Shown: one piece after another, positions 28,830 through 37,992 of the stretch
Layout: each line of letters opens with the position of its first letter
How positions within the stretch are numbered: the first letter of the stretch is position 1
Assembly (NCBI RefSeq): GCF_019823065.1
Contig: NZ_CP081966.1
Location: 6,216,779 to 6,280,778, forward strand
DNA length: 64,000 bases
Source of the DNA: Pseudomonas mosselii
GTDB taxonomy: Bacteria > Pseudomonadota > Gammaproteobacteria > Pseudomonadales > Pseudomonadaceae
Reading direction: 5' to 3'
The notes under the pieces: model-generated
Seen by the model: only the letters and a program-made list of their open reading frames with translations
Databases searched by the model: none
Told to the model about the DNA's origin: nothing
Translations under genes and position numbers: made by a program

Positions 28830-29698
28830 CAGAGCAAACGCTGCGCCTCGAAGCGCACCCGCGGGTGGGCGATGCGGTCCTGGGCTCGCACCAGTTGCAG
28901 TTCATAGCGGGTGCAGGCCTGGGTTTCCAGCAGCACTTCATGCACGGCGGCGGCGGTGAACTCGAAAGCCTGTAGCCAGTCGTCGCCCAGTAGCACGCGG
29001 GCGAGGAACAGCCCGGAGGTCAGGTCGCCCACCCCCACCGGCTGGCGTGGGAAGGCCAGCAAAGGCCGGCGCAGGTGCCAGCTGGCATCGCGGGTCACCA
29101 GCAGCATCTCGAAGGCATCGTCCGCCCGCTGTGGATAATTCAGGTGCTTGACCAGTACCACCTGCGGCCCGCGCTCCAGCAACCCGCGCGCCATGCCCAC
29201 GCAATCTTCCAGCGACTGCGCGCGACGGCCACAGAAGCTGTCCAATTCGAGCTGGTTCGGGCACAGGATATCGGCCTTGGCGACCGCCTCCTCGAGCAGG
29301 AACTCGCTGACCTCCGCCGGCACGATGCAGCCCTTCTCGGCATGCCCCATGACCGGGTCGCACAGGTACAGGGCCTTGGGATTGACCGCCTTGATCCGCT
29401 CGACGCCGGCCAGGATCGCCCGCCCCTGCTCGGCACTGCCCAGGTAGCCCGATAACACCGCATCGCAATGGCCCAGCTCACCGATATTGGAAATGCCTTC
29501 CACCAACGCGGGAATTTGCGCTGGGGCAAGCACTTCCCCGGCCCACTGTCCATACTGAGTATGGTTGGAGAACTGTACGGTGTTGAGCGGCCAGACGTTG
29601 ACCCCGACCCGCTGCATGGGAAACACCGCGGCGCTGTTGCCGGCGTGTCCAAAGACCACGTGGGACTGAATGGCGAGCAGGTGCGGTGTACGTTTCAT
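28826..29698 (-). CDS. pdxY: pyridoxal kinase
   Basis: Phosphorylates pyridoxal to PLP in the vitamin B6 salvage route. The 290-aa protein has the usual PdxY length. Motifs: [23 protein letters not shown] at the N-terminus, [43 protein letters not shown], and the ATP/anion-hole [12 protein letters not shown] (about 226-237, with the catalytic Asp). ATG 29698 matches the family start [14 protein letters not shown]; upstream in-frame residues do not. Convergent with the thioesterase gene by a 4-bp overlap. Confidence 0.92.
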   Translation of the reverse strand: MKRTPHLLAIQSHVVFGHAGNSAAVFPMQRVGVNVWPLNTVQFSNHTQYGQWAGEVLAPAQIPALVEGISNIGELGHCDAVLSGYLGSAEQGRAILAGVERIKAVNPKALYLCDPVMGHAEKGCIVPAEVSEFLLEEAVAKADILCPNQLELDSFCGRRAQSLEDCVGMARGLLERGPQVVLVKHLNYPQRADDAFEMLLVTRDASWHLRRPLLAFPRQPVGVGDLTSGLFLARVLLGDDWLQAFEFTAAAVHEVLLETQACTRYELQLVRAQDRIAHPRVRFEAQRLLC

Positions 29699-29818
29699 GC
29701 GGGACGATTCCGAAACTGTGTGAATAAGTGTGCGGCCCGCAGTATGAACCCGATTGCCATCTGTACGACAGGCCAGAGACGCAGTTAAGCTGGATCGACC
29801 TGTCTGGAGCTTACGCAA

Positions 29819-30211
29819 ATGCTGACCCTGGAAAACCTCTTCGTCCTGATGCTGGTGGCGACCGCAGGCGCCTGGCTGTGGCACAACCACGGGCTGCGCG
29901 AAAAGGCCCTGGCACGGGTCAAGCAGCATTGCGCCAAGCTCGACCTGGAACTGCTCGACGACGCCGTGGCGCTCAAGCGCATCGCCTTCGTGCGCGACGC
30001 CAATGGTAGGAAGCGCCTGGCGCGCATCTACAACTTCGAGTTCACCGTCACCGGTGAACAACGCCACCCCGGGACCGTCACCCAGTTCGGCGCTCACACC
30101 ATGCAGATCGAACTCGCGCCCTACCCGTTCGAGATCAAGACCCCGCCGCGTACCGACAACGTTATCGAAATGCAGCAGTGGCGCCAGGAGCACAACCGCT
30201 GGCGCAATTGA
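29819..30211 (+). CDS. DUF3301 membrane-anchored protein
   Basis: A 130-aa protein with one N-terminal transmembrane segment (about residues 4-21, [18 protein letters not shown]) and a basic cytoplasmic part. The [27 protein letters not shown] and [24 protein letters not shown] stretches are typical of the DUF3301 family found across gamma-proteobacteria. Function unknown. It is convergent with the COG0523 GTPase gene, with stops 1 bp apart. Confidence 0.85.
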   Translation: MLTLENLFVLMLVATAGAWLWHNHGLREKALARVKQHCAKLDLELLDDAVALKRIAFVRDANGRKRLARIYNFEFTVTGEQRHPGTVTQFGAHTMQIELAPYPFEIKTPPRTDNVIEMQQWRQEHNRWRN

Positions 30212-31186
30212 TCAACGGATCAGCGGGCAGCCGCCGAAGGCCGCTTGCAGGGCCTGCAAGGGCTGCGGCTGATCGAAAATCAGCTCGATGCGCGAGTCCT
30301 TGCGCCATTCGCTGGAACGCCATTCCAGCGTCCCGCCTTCAAGGCCATTGAACGACTGCCAGCCTTCGGTGCTGTGGATAACGCCCTTCGCCCGGCGCCA
30401 CGGCCATTGTTCCAGAACACCGCGCAGCACGGCCGCGTCGAGGCATTGGTCGGGATGCCAGCGCCAGCCGATGCTCCAACCTCCCTCCCCCTGCTGAAAA
30501 TGGCAGATCGGCTGTCGTGGATCGGTCCACAGGGTGGGCAACGGCACTGCATCGTTATCCACAGGCAGGCGGCCATGGTCGACTGTACCTGCCGCCACGA
30601 GGGTTGAAACAGGCAATGCAGCAAGCGGCAGTGTCCCGTGGTCCGTCCAGCGCGCCGGTATGGCGGGTAGTGATGCAGTTATCAACAAGCGTGCGGCTTC
30701 ATCCACAACGCTCGCCTTGTTGAACACCAGCAACCCCACCTTCGTCAGCGCCTGGTGCTGAGCCTCAGGCAGGACGTCACCCCGGGACAGGGCCGCGGCA
30801 TCCAGCACCATCAGCATTGGCTGCACCGACAGTACGCCAGTCCAAGGTGCGCGTCCCAGTTGCTCCAGCAACTCGACCGGGTGACCGAGGCCGGACGGTT
30901 CGATGAAAAGGCGGTCCGGGCGCGCCTTGCGCAGCAAGCGGCCAAGCCCCACTTGGAACGGTGCGCCATTGACGCAGCACAGGCAGCCTCCCGCCACTTC
31001 ACCGATGGCGATGCCCGCATCGTCGCGGCTGAGCAAGGCGGCATCGAGGCCGATCTGGCCGAACTCGTTGACCAGCACGGCCCAGCGCTCGCCGGCTGGA
31101 CGCTGGTCCAGCAGGTGGCGGATCAGGCTGGTCTTGCCGGCGCCGAGGGGGCCGGCGATCACATGGGTGGGAATGTTCTGCAGCAT
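30212..31186 (-). CDS. CobW/YjiA-type COG0523 GTPase (putative zinc chaperone)
   Basis: A 324-aa GTPase. It has Walker A GPLGAGKTSLIRHLL (about 12-26), the metal-binding CxCC motif in GGCLCCVNG (about 67-75), the IEPSGLGHP switch region, and NKAS-like guanine specificity. COG0523 proteins load metals into client enzymes, and zinc-related members are usually controlled by Zur. Together with DUF1826 and the second GTPase it forms part of a zinc-homeostasis block. A 52-bp gap separates it from the DUF1826 gene upstream, so it may be in the same transcript. Its in-gene DnaA-box matches are at 30373 and 30555. Confidence 0.82.
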   Translation of the reverse strand: MLQNIPTHVIAGPLGAGKTSLIRHLLDQRPAGERWAVLVNEFGQIGLDAALLSRDDAGIAIGEVAGGCLCCVNGAPFQVGLGRLLRKARPDRLFIEPSGLGHPVELLEQLGRAPWTGVLSVQPMLMVLDAAALSRGDVLPEAQHQALTKVGLLVFNKASVVDEAARLLITASLPAIPARWTDHGTLPLAALPVSTLVAAGTVDHGRLPVDNDAVPLPTLWTDPRQPICHFQQGEGGWSIGWRWHPDQCLDAAVLRGVLEQWPWRRAKGVIHSTEGWQSFNGLEGGTLEWRSSEWRKDSRIELIFDQPQPLQALQAAFGGCPLIR

Positions 31187-31238
31187 GGCTCGGTATCGGG
31201 ATGGCTTGATGGCAGTCTATACCGCCGGGCCCCGCGAT

Positions 31239-31856
31239 TCATGCCAACCAGTCCAGGCTCAGCAACAATCGGCGCTCCCCGGCAGGCGTCAGCGGTGACC
31301 GGTGAACCAATCCCGCGCCCTCGTTGCCCAGCCACTTCTCGCCCTTGAGCAGGGCCACCTCTCCCGCCGCCAGGCGCCGAACTTTATCCACAGCCGGTAA
31401 CGACTGCTGCAAGCGCGCGCGATCGATCGCTCCCTCCGCCAGCCATTCGCTGCCCGCGCCGGCATAGGTACTGAGCAGGCGCACCGGCACATGGTCCACA
31501 TGCATGCGCGGGCACATCGCCCCGTCCAGTACCCGCACGCGCACACCGAGACGACGGGCGCCCAGCAGGCAGGTATAGGCAGCCACCAGCCAAGCCACAT
31601 CCGCGACGAAACCGTCATAGCCGTGCAGATCGGCGGCCTCCCTGAGCAAACCGGGCAAGGCTGGCGGGTGGCGTTCATCCACCTCGATCACCCGCTCATC
31701 GGCCAGGGATTGGCCAAGGCTGAGCACCAGGTTGGCGAAGTCCTCCACCTGGGCCGGCAGGCGGCGCTGCCAGACCGCCAGGTTGACACCATCCTGAAGG
31801 ATGTCGGTCATCACCTGGGGCGATTCACCGAACACCTGGCGGATATCCACAGTCAT
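31239..31856 (-). CDS. DUF1826 protein of the zinc-response operon
   Basis: A 205-aa soluble protein of the DUF1826 family. The phrase [25 protein letters not shown] is diagnostic, and its Cys-His-His may bind a metal. The rest is helical. Its ATG overlaps the stop of the upstream zigA-like gene (ATGA), so the two are translationally coupled. Members of the family commonly sit beside zinc GTPase genes. The biochemical role is unknown; a metal-dependent hydroxylase-like fold is possible from the His-rich core, as inference. Confidence 0.8.
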   Translation of the reverse strand: MTVDIRQVFGESPQVMTDILQDGVNLAVWQRRLPAQVEDFANLVLSLGQSLADERVIEVDERHPPALPGLLREAADLHGYDGFVADVAWLVAAYTCLLGARRLGVRVRVLDGAMCPRMHVDHVPVRLLSTYAGAGSEWLAEGAIDRARLQQSLPAVDKVRRLAAGEVALLKGEKWLGNEGAGLVHRSPLTPAGERRLLLSLDWLA

Positions 31857-33061
31857 GCCACCGCGTCCTCATGCCAGGCCCCGAAAGGATCGGGCAGACG
31901 CAGCCAGGCCATCGGCCCCAACTCCATCTCGTCGTCCGTGAGCAGGCAAGCCTCCAGCTCTGTGGATAACCGCTCGAAGTCGATGTTCTGCCCGATGAAC
32001 ACCAGTTCCTGGCGGCAATCGCCGCTTTCCACCGACCACTGCTTGAGGATCGCCGCGGTACTCTCTTCGTCCTGCGGCCATTGCTCTCGTGGCACGAAGC
32101 GCCACCAGCGCCCCGCCAGGCCGTGACGCATCATGCCACCGGCCTGGGACCAGCTCCCAGCCTCCTGGTACTTGCTGGCCAGCCAGAAGAAGCCCTTGGA
32201 ACGCAGCAACCGGCCGTTGCTCCAGGGTGTGTGGATAAAGTCGTAGAAGCGCTGCGGGTGGAATGGCCGACGTGCCTGCCAGGTGCTGGCGGCGATGCCG
32301 TATTCCTCGGTTTCCGGCACATGCTCGCCACGCAGTTCGCGCAGCCAGCCCGGTGCCTGGGCCGCCTGGTCGAAATCGAACAGGCCGGTATCGAGGATGC
32401 GCGACAGCGCCACCTGGCCCATCACCATCGGCACGATCTGCGCCCGGGCATTGAGGCTGCGCAGGATGGCCACCAGTTCCTCGCGGTCAGACTGGCTGAT
32501 CAGGTCGATCTTGCTCAGCAACAGCACGTCGGCGAACTCGACCTGCTCGATCAAGAGGTCGCTGATCGAGCGCTCGTCCTGTTCACCCAAGGTCTCGCCA
32601 CGGCTGGCGAGACTCTCGGCGGCCTGGTAGTCGCGCAGGAAGTTCAGCCCGTCGACCACGGTGACCATGGTGTCCAGGCGCGCCATGTCGGAGAGGCTGC
32701 GCCCCTGCTCGTCGCGAAAGGTGAAGGTCTCGGCGACCGGCAGCGGCTCGGATATTCCGGTCGACTCGATCAGCAGGTAATCGAAGCGGCCCTCACTCGC
32801 CAACCTCGCCACCTCTTCCAGCAGGTCCTCGCGCAAGGTGCAACAGATGCAGCCGTTGCTCATCTCCACCAGTTTTTCTTCCGCCCGATTCAGGCTGACG
32901 TTGCGCTGGACCTCGCTGGCATCGATGTTGATTTCGCTCATGTCGTTGACGATCACGGCGACGCGCAGGTTGTCGCGGTTGCGCAGGACATGGTTGAGCA
33001 GCGTGCTCTTGCCGGCGCCGAGGAAGCCGGACAGCACGGTGACAGGGAGACGGTTGGGCAT
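31853..33061 (-). CDS. zigA: zinc-responsive COG0523 GTPase (ZigA/YeiR type)
   Basis: A 402-aa GTPase probably delivering zinc to target enzymes when zinc is scarce. Motifs: Walker [18 protein letters not shown] (about 8-24), DMSEINID, CxCC in [14 protein letters not shown] (about 67-80), [16 protein letters not shown], and [10 protein letters not shown] (guanine specificity). The C-terminal part (about 260-400) with [13 protein letters not shown] is the CobW_C domain. ATG 33061 ([10 protein letters not shown]) matches the family; upstream residues do not. It is the first gene after a Zur palindrome and precedes DUF1826. P. aeruginosa zigA (PA5535) has the same setting. Confidence 0.87.
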   Translation of the reverse strand: MPNRLPVTVLSGFLGAGKSTLLNHVLRNRDNLRVAVIVNDMSEINIDASEVQRNVSLNRAEEKLVEMSNGCICCTLREDLLEEVARLASEGRFDYLLIESTGISEPLPVAETFTFRDEQGRSLSDMARLDTMVTVVDGLNFLRDYQAAESLASRGETLGEQDERSISDLLIEQVEFADVLLLSKIDLISQSDREELVAILRSLNARAQIVPMVMGQVALSRILDTGLFDFDQAAQAPGWLRELRGEHVPETEEYGIAASTWQARRPFHPQRFYDFIHTPWSNGRLLRSKGFFWLASKYQEAGSWSQAGGMMRHGLAGRWWRFVPREQWPQDEESTAAILKQWSVESGDCRQELVFIGQNIDFERLSTELEACLLTDDEMELGPMAWLRLPDPFGAWHEDAVA

Positions 33062-33107
33062 GACTAACCTCATCGGGCAGGCGCATTCGAATCGATGCAT
33101 TGCACAA

Positions 33108-33122
33108 TGTTATATTATAACA
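33108..33122. promoter_or_regulatory. Zur box between zigA and the divergent secreted-protein gene
   Basis: TGTTATATTATAACA is a perfect 7-1-7 palindrome and matches the core of the Zur consensus (GTTATAWTATAAC). It lies 47 bp upstream of zigA and 50 bp upstream of the divergent 33172 gene, so one operator could control both directions. Confidence 0.85.
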
Positions 33123-33171
33123 ATACAATTTCGCCAAGCCGTGTCGACCGAACGGTTGTCTGGAGAGCGTC

Positions 33172-33549
33172 ATGAAATCATCCGGCCTCGCTGCCTTGCT
33201 GCTGCTCGCAGCACCTATGCAGCTTCTCGCCATGCCTCACACCGACCTCGCCCTGTGCACCCGCAGCGCGACCCTGCTCGCCTGCCAGGATGGCCAAGGC
33301 AACTACTACAGCGTGCGTACCGAAGGCAGCACCTTTTACCTGCGAGGCTACGAAGTAGCAGGCAAGCGCCTGTGGGCTCAGACCAACAGCCGCTACGGCA
33401 CGCTGACCTTCTTCACCGGGCTGGCCAGCGACGGTGAAGCCTGGGTGGGCTACAGCCGTCGCATCGGCTGGACCACCCTCAACCGTGTCTCCAGCTCCAG
33501 CGGTCAACGCTTCAACCTGCACTGCAGCCTTGTCGGCGGTTGCCGCTGA
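33172..33549 (+). CDS. small secreted protein of unknown function, zinc-starvation linked by position
   Basis: A 125-aa protein. Residues 1-20 are a signal peptide (MKSSGLAALLLLAAPMQLLA). The mature part, MPHTDLALCTRSATLLACQD, has four cysteines in two pairs (ALC..., LLAC, NLHC, GGC near the C-terminus), fitting two disulfides in the periplasm. It shows a Ser/Tyr/Gly-rich beta pattern (GSTFYLRGYEVAGKRLWAQTNSRYG). ATG 33172 has GGAG about 8 nt upstream. It is under the Zur palindrome and immediately precedes folE2 by 24 bp. I do not recognise the family; a zinc-sparing or zinc-scavenging role is inference. Confidence 0.75.
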   Translation: MKSSGLAALLLLAAPMQLLAMPHTDLALCTRSATLLACQDGQGNYYSVRTEGSTFYLRGYEVAGKRLWAQTNSRYGTLTFFTGLASDGEAWVGYSRRIGWTTLNRVSSSSGQRFNLHCSLVGGCR

Positions 33550-33573
33550 CTGCCATCACTTCAGGATCCTTCC

Positions 33574-34455
33574 ATGTCTAGCCTTGCCCTTCCCGACATC
33601 GCCACACAAAGCAGCCAGCAGACACTGCCGCTGGACTGGGTCGGCATGTGCGGTATCGCCCTGCCGCTGCTGGTCGACGGACGCAGTCTCGGCGCGCACG
33701 CCGATGCCGGCGTGAGCCTGGATGACGGCTCAGCCCGGGGCATCCACATGTCACGGTTGTACCTGGCGCTGGAAGCGCTGGAACAGCAAGCCTTGAGTCC
33801 ACGCCTGATTCGCCGGACGCTCGAGCAGTTTCTCGCCAGCCACGAGGGCCTTTCGAACGCCGCCTACCTGCGCCTGGCGTTCGATCACCTGCTCAAGCGC
33901 CCGGCGTTGGTCAGCCCGCTAGCAGGCTGGAAACGCTACCCAGTGAGCATCGACGCACAGCTGAAAGATGGAATGTTCCACGTGGAACTATCGGTGCACA
34001 TTCCCTACTCCTCGACCTGCCCATGCTCGGCGGCGCTGGCCAGACAGCTGATCCAGGCGCAATTCGACCGGGACTTCGCTGGCCAGTCACTGGAGTGGGA
34101 GCGTGTTCGCCAGTGGCTCGGCAGCAGTGACGGCATCGTTGCGACACCCCATAGCCAAAGGAGCATGGCCAAGCTGCAGGTCCGTCTGGACGGCGACGCG
34201 TTCAGGCTGACCGAGTTGATCGAGACTGCGGAGGCCGCCTTGGGCACGGCCGTACAGACGGCAGTCAAGCGCGCCGACGAGCAGGCCTTCGCCCTGGCCA
34301 ACGGACAGAACCTGATGTTCTGCGAGGATGCCGCCCGCCGCTTGCATGCGGCCTTGCGAACGCTAACGGGCGTAAGCGGCTTCAGCGTGCGCGTGGAACA
34401 TGCAGAGAGCCTGCATGCCCACGACGCGGTGGCGGTCAGTCGTTATCGCGGGTGA
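33574..34455 (+). CDS. folE2: GTP cyclohydrolase FolE2 (zinc-independent)
   Basis: Makes 7,8-dihydroneopterin triphosphate from GTP, the first step of folate and tetrahydrobiopterin synthesis. FolE2 replaces the zinc enzyme FolE when zinc is limited. The 293-aa protein carries the GCYH-IB signature SSTCPCSAALAR (about 148-159, with the active-site Cys-Pro-Cys). Other conserved pieces are WVGMCGIALPL, GAHADAGVSL and HSQRSMAKLQ. Its location downstream of a Zur box fits this role. A parS-type palindrome (33974-33989) lies inside the coding sequence. Confidence 0.93.
   Translation: MSSLALPDIATQSSQQTLPLDWVGMCGIALPLLVDGRSLGAHADAGVSLDDGSARGIHMSRLYLALEALEQQALSPRLIRRTLEQFLASHEGLSNAAYLRLAFDHLLKRPALVSPLAGWKRYPVSIDAQLKDGMFHVELSVHIPYSSTCPCSAALARQLIQAQFDRDFAGQSLEWERVRQWLGSSDGIVATPHSQRSMAKLQVRLDGDAFRLTELIETAEAALGTAVQTAVKRADEQAFALANGQNLMFCEDAARRLHAALRTLTGVSGFSVRVEHAESLHAHDAVAVSRYRG
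33974..33989. promoter_or_regulatory. parS-type ParB-binding site inside folE2
   Basis: TGTTCCACGTGGAACT contains a perfect 14-bp palindrome (GTTCCACGTGGAAC, 33975-33988). It matches the Pseudomonas parS consensus TGTTCCACGTGGAACA except at the last base. parA and parB are in this window, so ParB is available. It lies about 30 kb left of oriC, where parS sites of Pseudomonas cluster. It is read through as sense codons of folE2. Confidence 0.85.
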
Positions 34456-34459
34456 CCGA

Positions 34460-34987
34460 TCAGGTACGCGGTTTGACCGTTCCACAGTCATTTCCAAGCC
34501 AGACCGCCCGTGTATCCATGCTGCCCTGCTGCTGGACCCCGGAGGCATTGAAGGTGCCGTTGACCTTGGTCAGGAACTCCCGGTCGCTGAGGAAGGTGGC
34601 CTGGCCGTTACCCTGGGCCTTGGGGCAACTGAACTGGAACTTCCAGACATTGCCATTGCGCTCGGTGATCTTCTGCGTGCAGCCCGATTGCGGATCCTGC
34701 AGCGGAATGTCATTGGTCTTGACCTGCTCCGCGGTCAGGCACGAGCGCACCCCCTTGCCCCCCACCGTGATGCCCTGCTTGGCCAGGGCACCTTCCATCA
34801 TCGCCCGTTGCTCCGGCGGCAGGTTCTTCAACTGACCGAGCATGAACTCCATGTCCGGCAACGGCTTGCCATCGACCTGCATGTTGCTGGTGGTCAGCTC
34901 CCACAGGCCGGGTTGCAACATCTGCGCGTGGACCAGCGGGCTGCCCAGCCCCAGCGCCAGGGCGAGCAGTGGCAGACGAATCTTCAT
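34460..34987 (-). CDS. DUF3617 secreted protein
   Basis: A 175-aa protein. Residues 1-21 are a signal peptide (MKIRLPLLALALGLGSPLVHA). The mature protein has the DUF3617 pattern: LQPGLWELTTSNMQVDGKPLP, then a paired-Cys core (RSCLTAEQ, SGCTQKI, FSCPKAQG, NDCGTVKP). Periplasmic location with two disulfides is likely. Members are widespread in Proteobacteria and of unknown function. Convergent with folE2; the stops are 4 bp apart. Confidence 0.85.
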   Translation of the reverse strand: MKIRLPLLALALGLGSPLVHAQMLQPGLWELTTSNMQVDGKPLPDMEFMLGQLKNLPPEQRAMMEGALAKQGITVGGKGVRSCLTAEQVKTNDIPLQDPQSGCTQKITERNGNVWKFQFSCPKAQGNGQATFLSDREFLTKVNGTFNASGVQQQGSMDTRAVWLGNDCGTVKPRT

Positions 34988-35117
34988 GGATGAAAGCTCC
35001 TCGAAATACCGGCTCTTGCCGGACTGAGCCGTTAGACGTCAAAAACGCCTGCGGGTTGCAGGCCACCCCTCGAACGTGGTCTGTTAGGCAGCAGTGCTCT
35101 CGGCAAGCAGGATGCGT

Positions 35118-36557
35118 ATGGATTTCCACAGCCCCTACTTCTTCGGTTACTTGCTCGGCCTGATTCATCTGCTCGGCTTCATCGCCGCGCTGCATGCGGT
35201 GTTCACCGTACGCACCGCCCAAGGTGCGATCGCCTGGGCCATGTCGCTGCTGTTCATCCCCTACCTCACCCTCATCCCCTACCTGGTGTTCGGCGCCCGT
35301 TCCTTCTACGCCTACATCCAGGCCCGACGCCAGGCCAACCAGGAAATGCACGTGGCCATGGCCAACCTGAACTGGCGACCCTGGGTCGAGGAAGCGCTGA
35401 CCGCCCGCGAGTCCGACAGCTACGCCGCCCTGCGCGCCATGCCCAAGCTGGGGCGCATGCCGTGTCTGGCCAACAACGAGGTGAAGCTGCTGATCGATGG
35501 CGCAGCCACCTTCGAGGCGATCTTCTCGGCCATCCGCATGGCGCGGGACACCGTGCTGGTGCAGTTCTTCATCATCCATGACGACGCCCTCGGCCGGGAG
35601 TTGCAGCAACTGCTGCTGCGCAAGGCCGCCGAAGGCGTGCAGGTGTTCGTGCTGTACGACCGCGTCGGCAGTCATGCCCTGCCAGCCAGCTACAGCCAGG
35701 TGCTGCGCGACGGCGGCGTGCAGATCGAGGCGTTCGCCACCCGGCGTGGCTGGTTCAATCGTTTCCAGGTCAACTTCCGCAACCATCGCAAGATCGTCGT
35801 GGTCGATGGCGTGCAAGGCTTTCTCGGCGGGCACAACGTGGGCGACGAATACCTCGGCGCACACCCCAAGCTGTCACCGTGGCGCGACACCCATGTGCAG
35901 ATCGGCGGCCCGGTACTGGCCTGCCTGCAAGAATCCTTCGCCGAGGACTGGTACTGGGCCACGCGCCAGCTGCCGCCGCTGATCCTGCCCGACGCCTACC
36001 CGGAGAACGGCGTACTGTGCCAGGCCTTGGCCAGCGGCCCGGCCGATCCACAGGAAACCTGTGCGCTGTTCTTCCTCGAGGCGATTCACTCGGCCACCCG
36101 GCGGGTATGGATCACCAGTCCCTATTTCATCCCCGACGAAGCCATCTTCGCCGCCCTGCGTCTGGCAGTGCTGCGGGGTGTCGACGTACGTATCCTGATT
36201 CCCTCGCGCCCCGACCACCGCATCGTCTACGCCGCCTCCAGCCTGTTCGCCTTCGAGGCGGTACGCGCCGGAGTGCGTATGTTCCGTTACCTGCCCGGCT
36301 TCCTGCACCAGAAGGTGGTGCTGGTGGACGATGAGGTCAGCGCCATCGGCAGCGCCAACCTCGACAACCGCTCGTTCCGGCTGAACTTCGAGATCACCCT
36401 GCTCACCGTGGACCGCACTTTCGCCGACCAAGTCGAACGGATGTTGGAGAATGACTTCGAACAAGCCCGGGAGATCACCGCGGAAGACAGCCGCGACACC
36501 CATCGCCTGCAACAGTTGGGGATGCGTATCGCGCGGTTGATTTCACCGATCCTGTGA
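35118..36557 (+). CDS. clsA: cardiolipin synthase A
   Basis: Condenses two phosphatidylglycerol molecules to cardiolipin and glycerol in the inner membrane. The 479-aa protein is the ClsA length. It has two N-terminal transmembrane segments (about 5-30 and 39-59), then two phospholipase-D domains. Their HKD signatures are [10 protein letters not shown] (about 219-228) and [10 protein letters not shown]...SANLDNRS (about 394-418). ATG 35118 is preferred because AGG lies 6 nt upstream; ATG 35112 abuts that motif. A hairpin with arms CCCGGCG and CGCCGGG follows at 36558-36584. Confidence 0.92.
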   Translation: MDFHSPYFFGYLLGLIHLLGFIAALHAVFTVRTAQGAIAWAMSLLFIPYLTLIPYLVFGARSFYAYIQARRQANQEMHVAMANLNWRPWVEEALTARESDSYAALRAMPKLGRMPCLANNEVKLLIDGAATFEAIFSAIRMARDTVLVQFFIIHDDALGRELQQLLLRKAAEGVQVFVLYDRVGSHALPASYSQVLRDGGVQIEAFATRRGWFNRFQVNFRNHRKIVVVDGVQGFLGGHNVGDEYLGAHPKLSPWRDTHVQIGGPVLACLQESFAEDWYWATRQLPPLILPDAYPENGVLCQALASGPADPQETCALFFLEAIHSATRRVWITSPYFIPDEAIFAALRLAVLRGVDVRILIPSRPDHRIVYAASSLFAFEAVRAGVRMFRYLPGFLHQKVVLVDDEVSAIGSANLDNRSFRLNFEITLLTVDRTFADQVERMLENDFEQAREITAEDSRDTHRLQQLGMRIARLISPIL

Positions 36558-36584
36558 CCCGGCGAGCCTTGTCGGCACGCCGGG
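36558..36584. terminator. hairpin between convergent cls and cfa
   Basis: CCCGGCG (36558-36564) and CGCCGGG (36578-36584) form a short GC stem between two convergent genes. There is no T-run, so termination strength is uncertain. Confidence 0.4.
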
Positions 36585-36592
36585 CTACCCGA

Positions 36593-37777
36593 TCAACGAT
36601 AGAGGTCCTCACGCGTCCAAGGCAGGTCGTGGTGGCCGTCGGCGTAGGGCTTCACCGCGAGAATCTGGTGCAGGTTGATCCAGCCCTTGGTGAAGGCATA
36701 GGCGCAACCGGCCAGGTACAGGCGCCAGATACGCAAGGTCTTCTCCGGCACCAGCGCGGCGGCGCGGTGCAACTGGTTCTCCAGGTTCTCACTCCAGTGG
36801 TTGAGGGTCTTGGCGTAGTGCAGGCGCAGGCTTTCGATATCGACCACCTCCAGGCCCGCCTCGCAGATACGCGCCGTGATCATCGAGATATGCGGCAGCT
36901 CGCCGTGGGGGAACACATAACGGTCGATGAAGTCCCCCGCGCCACGGCCGACTGGGCGACCATCGACGTGCTTGGCGGTAATGCCATGGTTCATCACCAG
37001 GCCACCTTCGCGCACCGCACCGAACAGCCGCTGGCAGTACAGCTCGAGGTTGGCATGCCCGACGTGTTCGAACATGCCAACGCTGACCGCCTTGTCAAAG
37101 CGGCCATCCTGCGGCAGGTCACGGTAGTCGAGAATCTGCAGGTCGACCTTGTCGGCCAGGCCCTCCTCCTTGACCCGCTGGCGGCCCAGCTTCAGTTGCT
37201 CCTTGCTCAGGGTGATGCCGAACACCTTGGCGCCGTACTCGCGGGCGGCGAATCGTGCCAGACCGCCCCAACCGCAACCGACATCCAGCAAGTAGTCGCC
37301 GGCCTGCAGGCGCAGCTTGCGGCACAGGTGGTCGAACTTGTCCTGCTGCGCCTGGGCCAGGGTGTTGTCCGGTTCCTTGAAGTAGGCGCAGGAATAGACC
37401 ATGTCCGGGTCGAGCCACAGTCGGTAGAAATCGTTGGACAGGTCGTAGTGGTAGGAAATGGCTTCGGCGTCGGTGCGCTTGTCATGGGAAGTGCGCTCCG
37501 GCACAAACTCGTCTTCATCCTTGAGCAATGCTTCGCTGAGCTCGTCGCAGACCCGGATGACTTCACCGATATCACCTTCCAGTTCCAGCTTGCCTTCAAC
37601 GAAGGCAGAGCCAAGCTCATCCAGGTTCGGATGGGTGAGCTGGGTGATCAGCTGGGGCTCCTTGACCAGGATGGTAACCTGCGGGCTCGGCCCCAGGTCG
37701 AACTGGTTGCCGTCCCACAGCTTGACGCGCAAAGGTAAGTGCAGGCTCTGCAATGCGGGTGGAAGTTGCGCAAGCAT
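36593..37777 (-). CDS. cfaB: cyclopropane-fatty-acyl-phospholipid synthase
   Basis: Adds a methylene group from S-adenosylmethionine to unsaturated acyl chains of membrane phospholipids, protecting stationary-phase cells. The 394-aa protein has an N-terminal lipid-binding part, the SAM motif [27 protein letters not shown] (about 162-188), the acyl-chain/bicarbonate-site region with [24 protein letters not shown] (about 109-132), and [13 protein letters not shown]. In P. putida KT2440 the gene next to this lpd is cfaB; the symbol is by that synteny. Divergent from lpd across 215 bp. Confidence 0.92.
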   Translation of the reverse strand: MLAQLPPALQSLHLPLRVKLWDGNQFDLGPSPQVTILVKEPQLITQLTHPNLDELGSAFVEGKLELEGDIGEVIRVCDELSEALLKDEDEFVPERTSHDKRTDAEAISYHYDLSNDFYRLWLDPDMVYSCAYFKEPDNTLAQAQQDKFDHLCRKLRLQAGDYLLDVGCGWGGLARFAAREYGAKVFGITLSKEQLKLGRQRVKEEGLADKVDLQILDYRDLPQDGRFDKAVSVGMFEHVGHANLELYCQRLFGAVREGGLVMNHGITAKHVDGRPVGRGAGDFIDRYVFPHGELPHISMITARICEAGLEVVDIESLRLHYAKTLNHWSENLENQLHRAAALVPEKTLRIWRLYLAGCAYAFTKGWINLHQILAVKPYADGHHDLPWTREDLYR

Positions 37778-37914
37778 TCATGACCCTCCCTTTCATTGAT
37801 ACGGACGCCAAGCCTCAAGGTGTCGGACGTCACCGGATCAGGGTAGTTCATTCGTGCGAAGTTTCCGTTAATCGCGACCATAGTCTAGAACTATCTAGTC
37901 CGGGTCATCCACCA

Positions 37915-37928
37915 GATTGTATACAATC
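37915..37928. promoter_or_regulatory. 14-bp perfect palindrome upstream of lpd
   Basis: GATTGTATACAATC is a perfect palindrome in the 215-bp cfaB-lpd gap, 65 bp before the lpd start. A smaller one, CTAGA-ACTA-TCTAG, lies at 37885-37898. The form suits a GntR-type repressor. No regulator gene is nearby. Confidence 0.5.
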
Positions 37929-37992
37929 ATCATCACTCAGACTAACCTTGTGCCCCTCTTCGCTTCCTCACACTCTCGGAGTAACGAAACCC

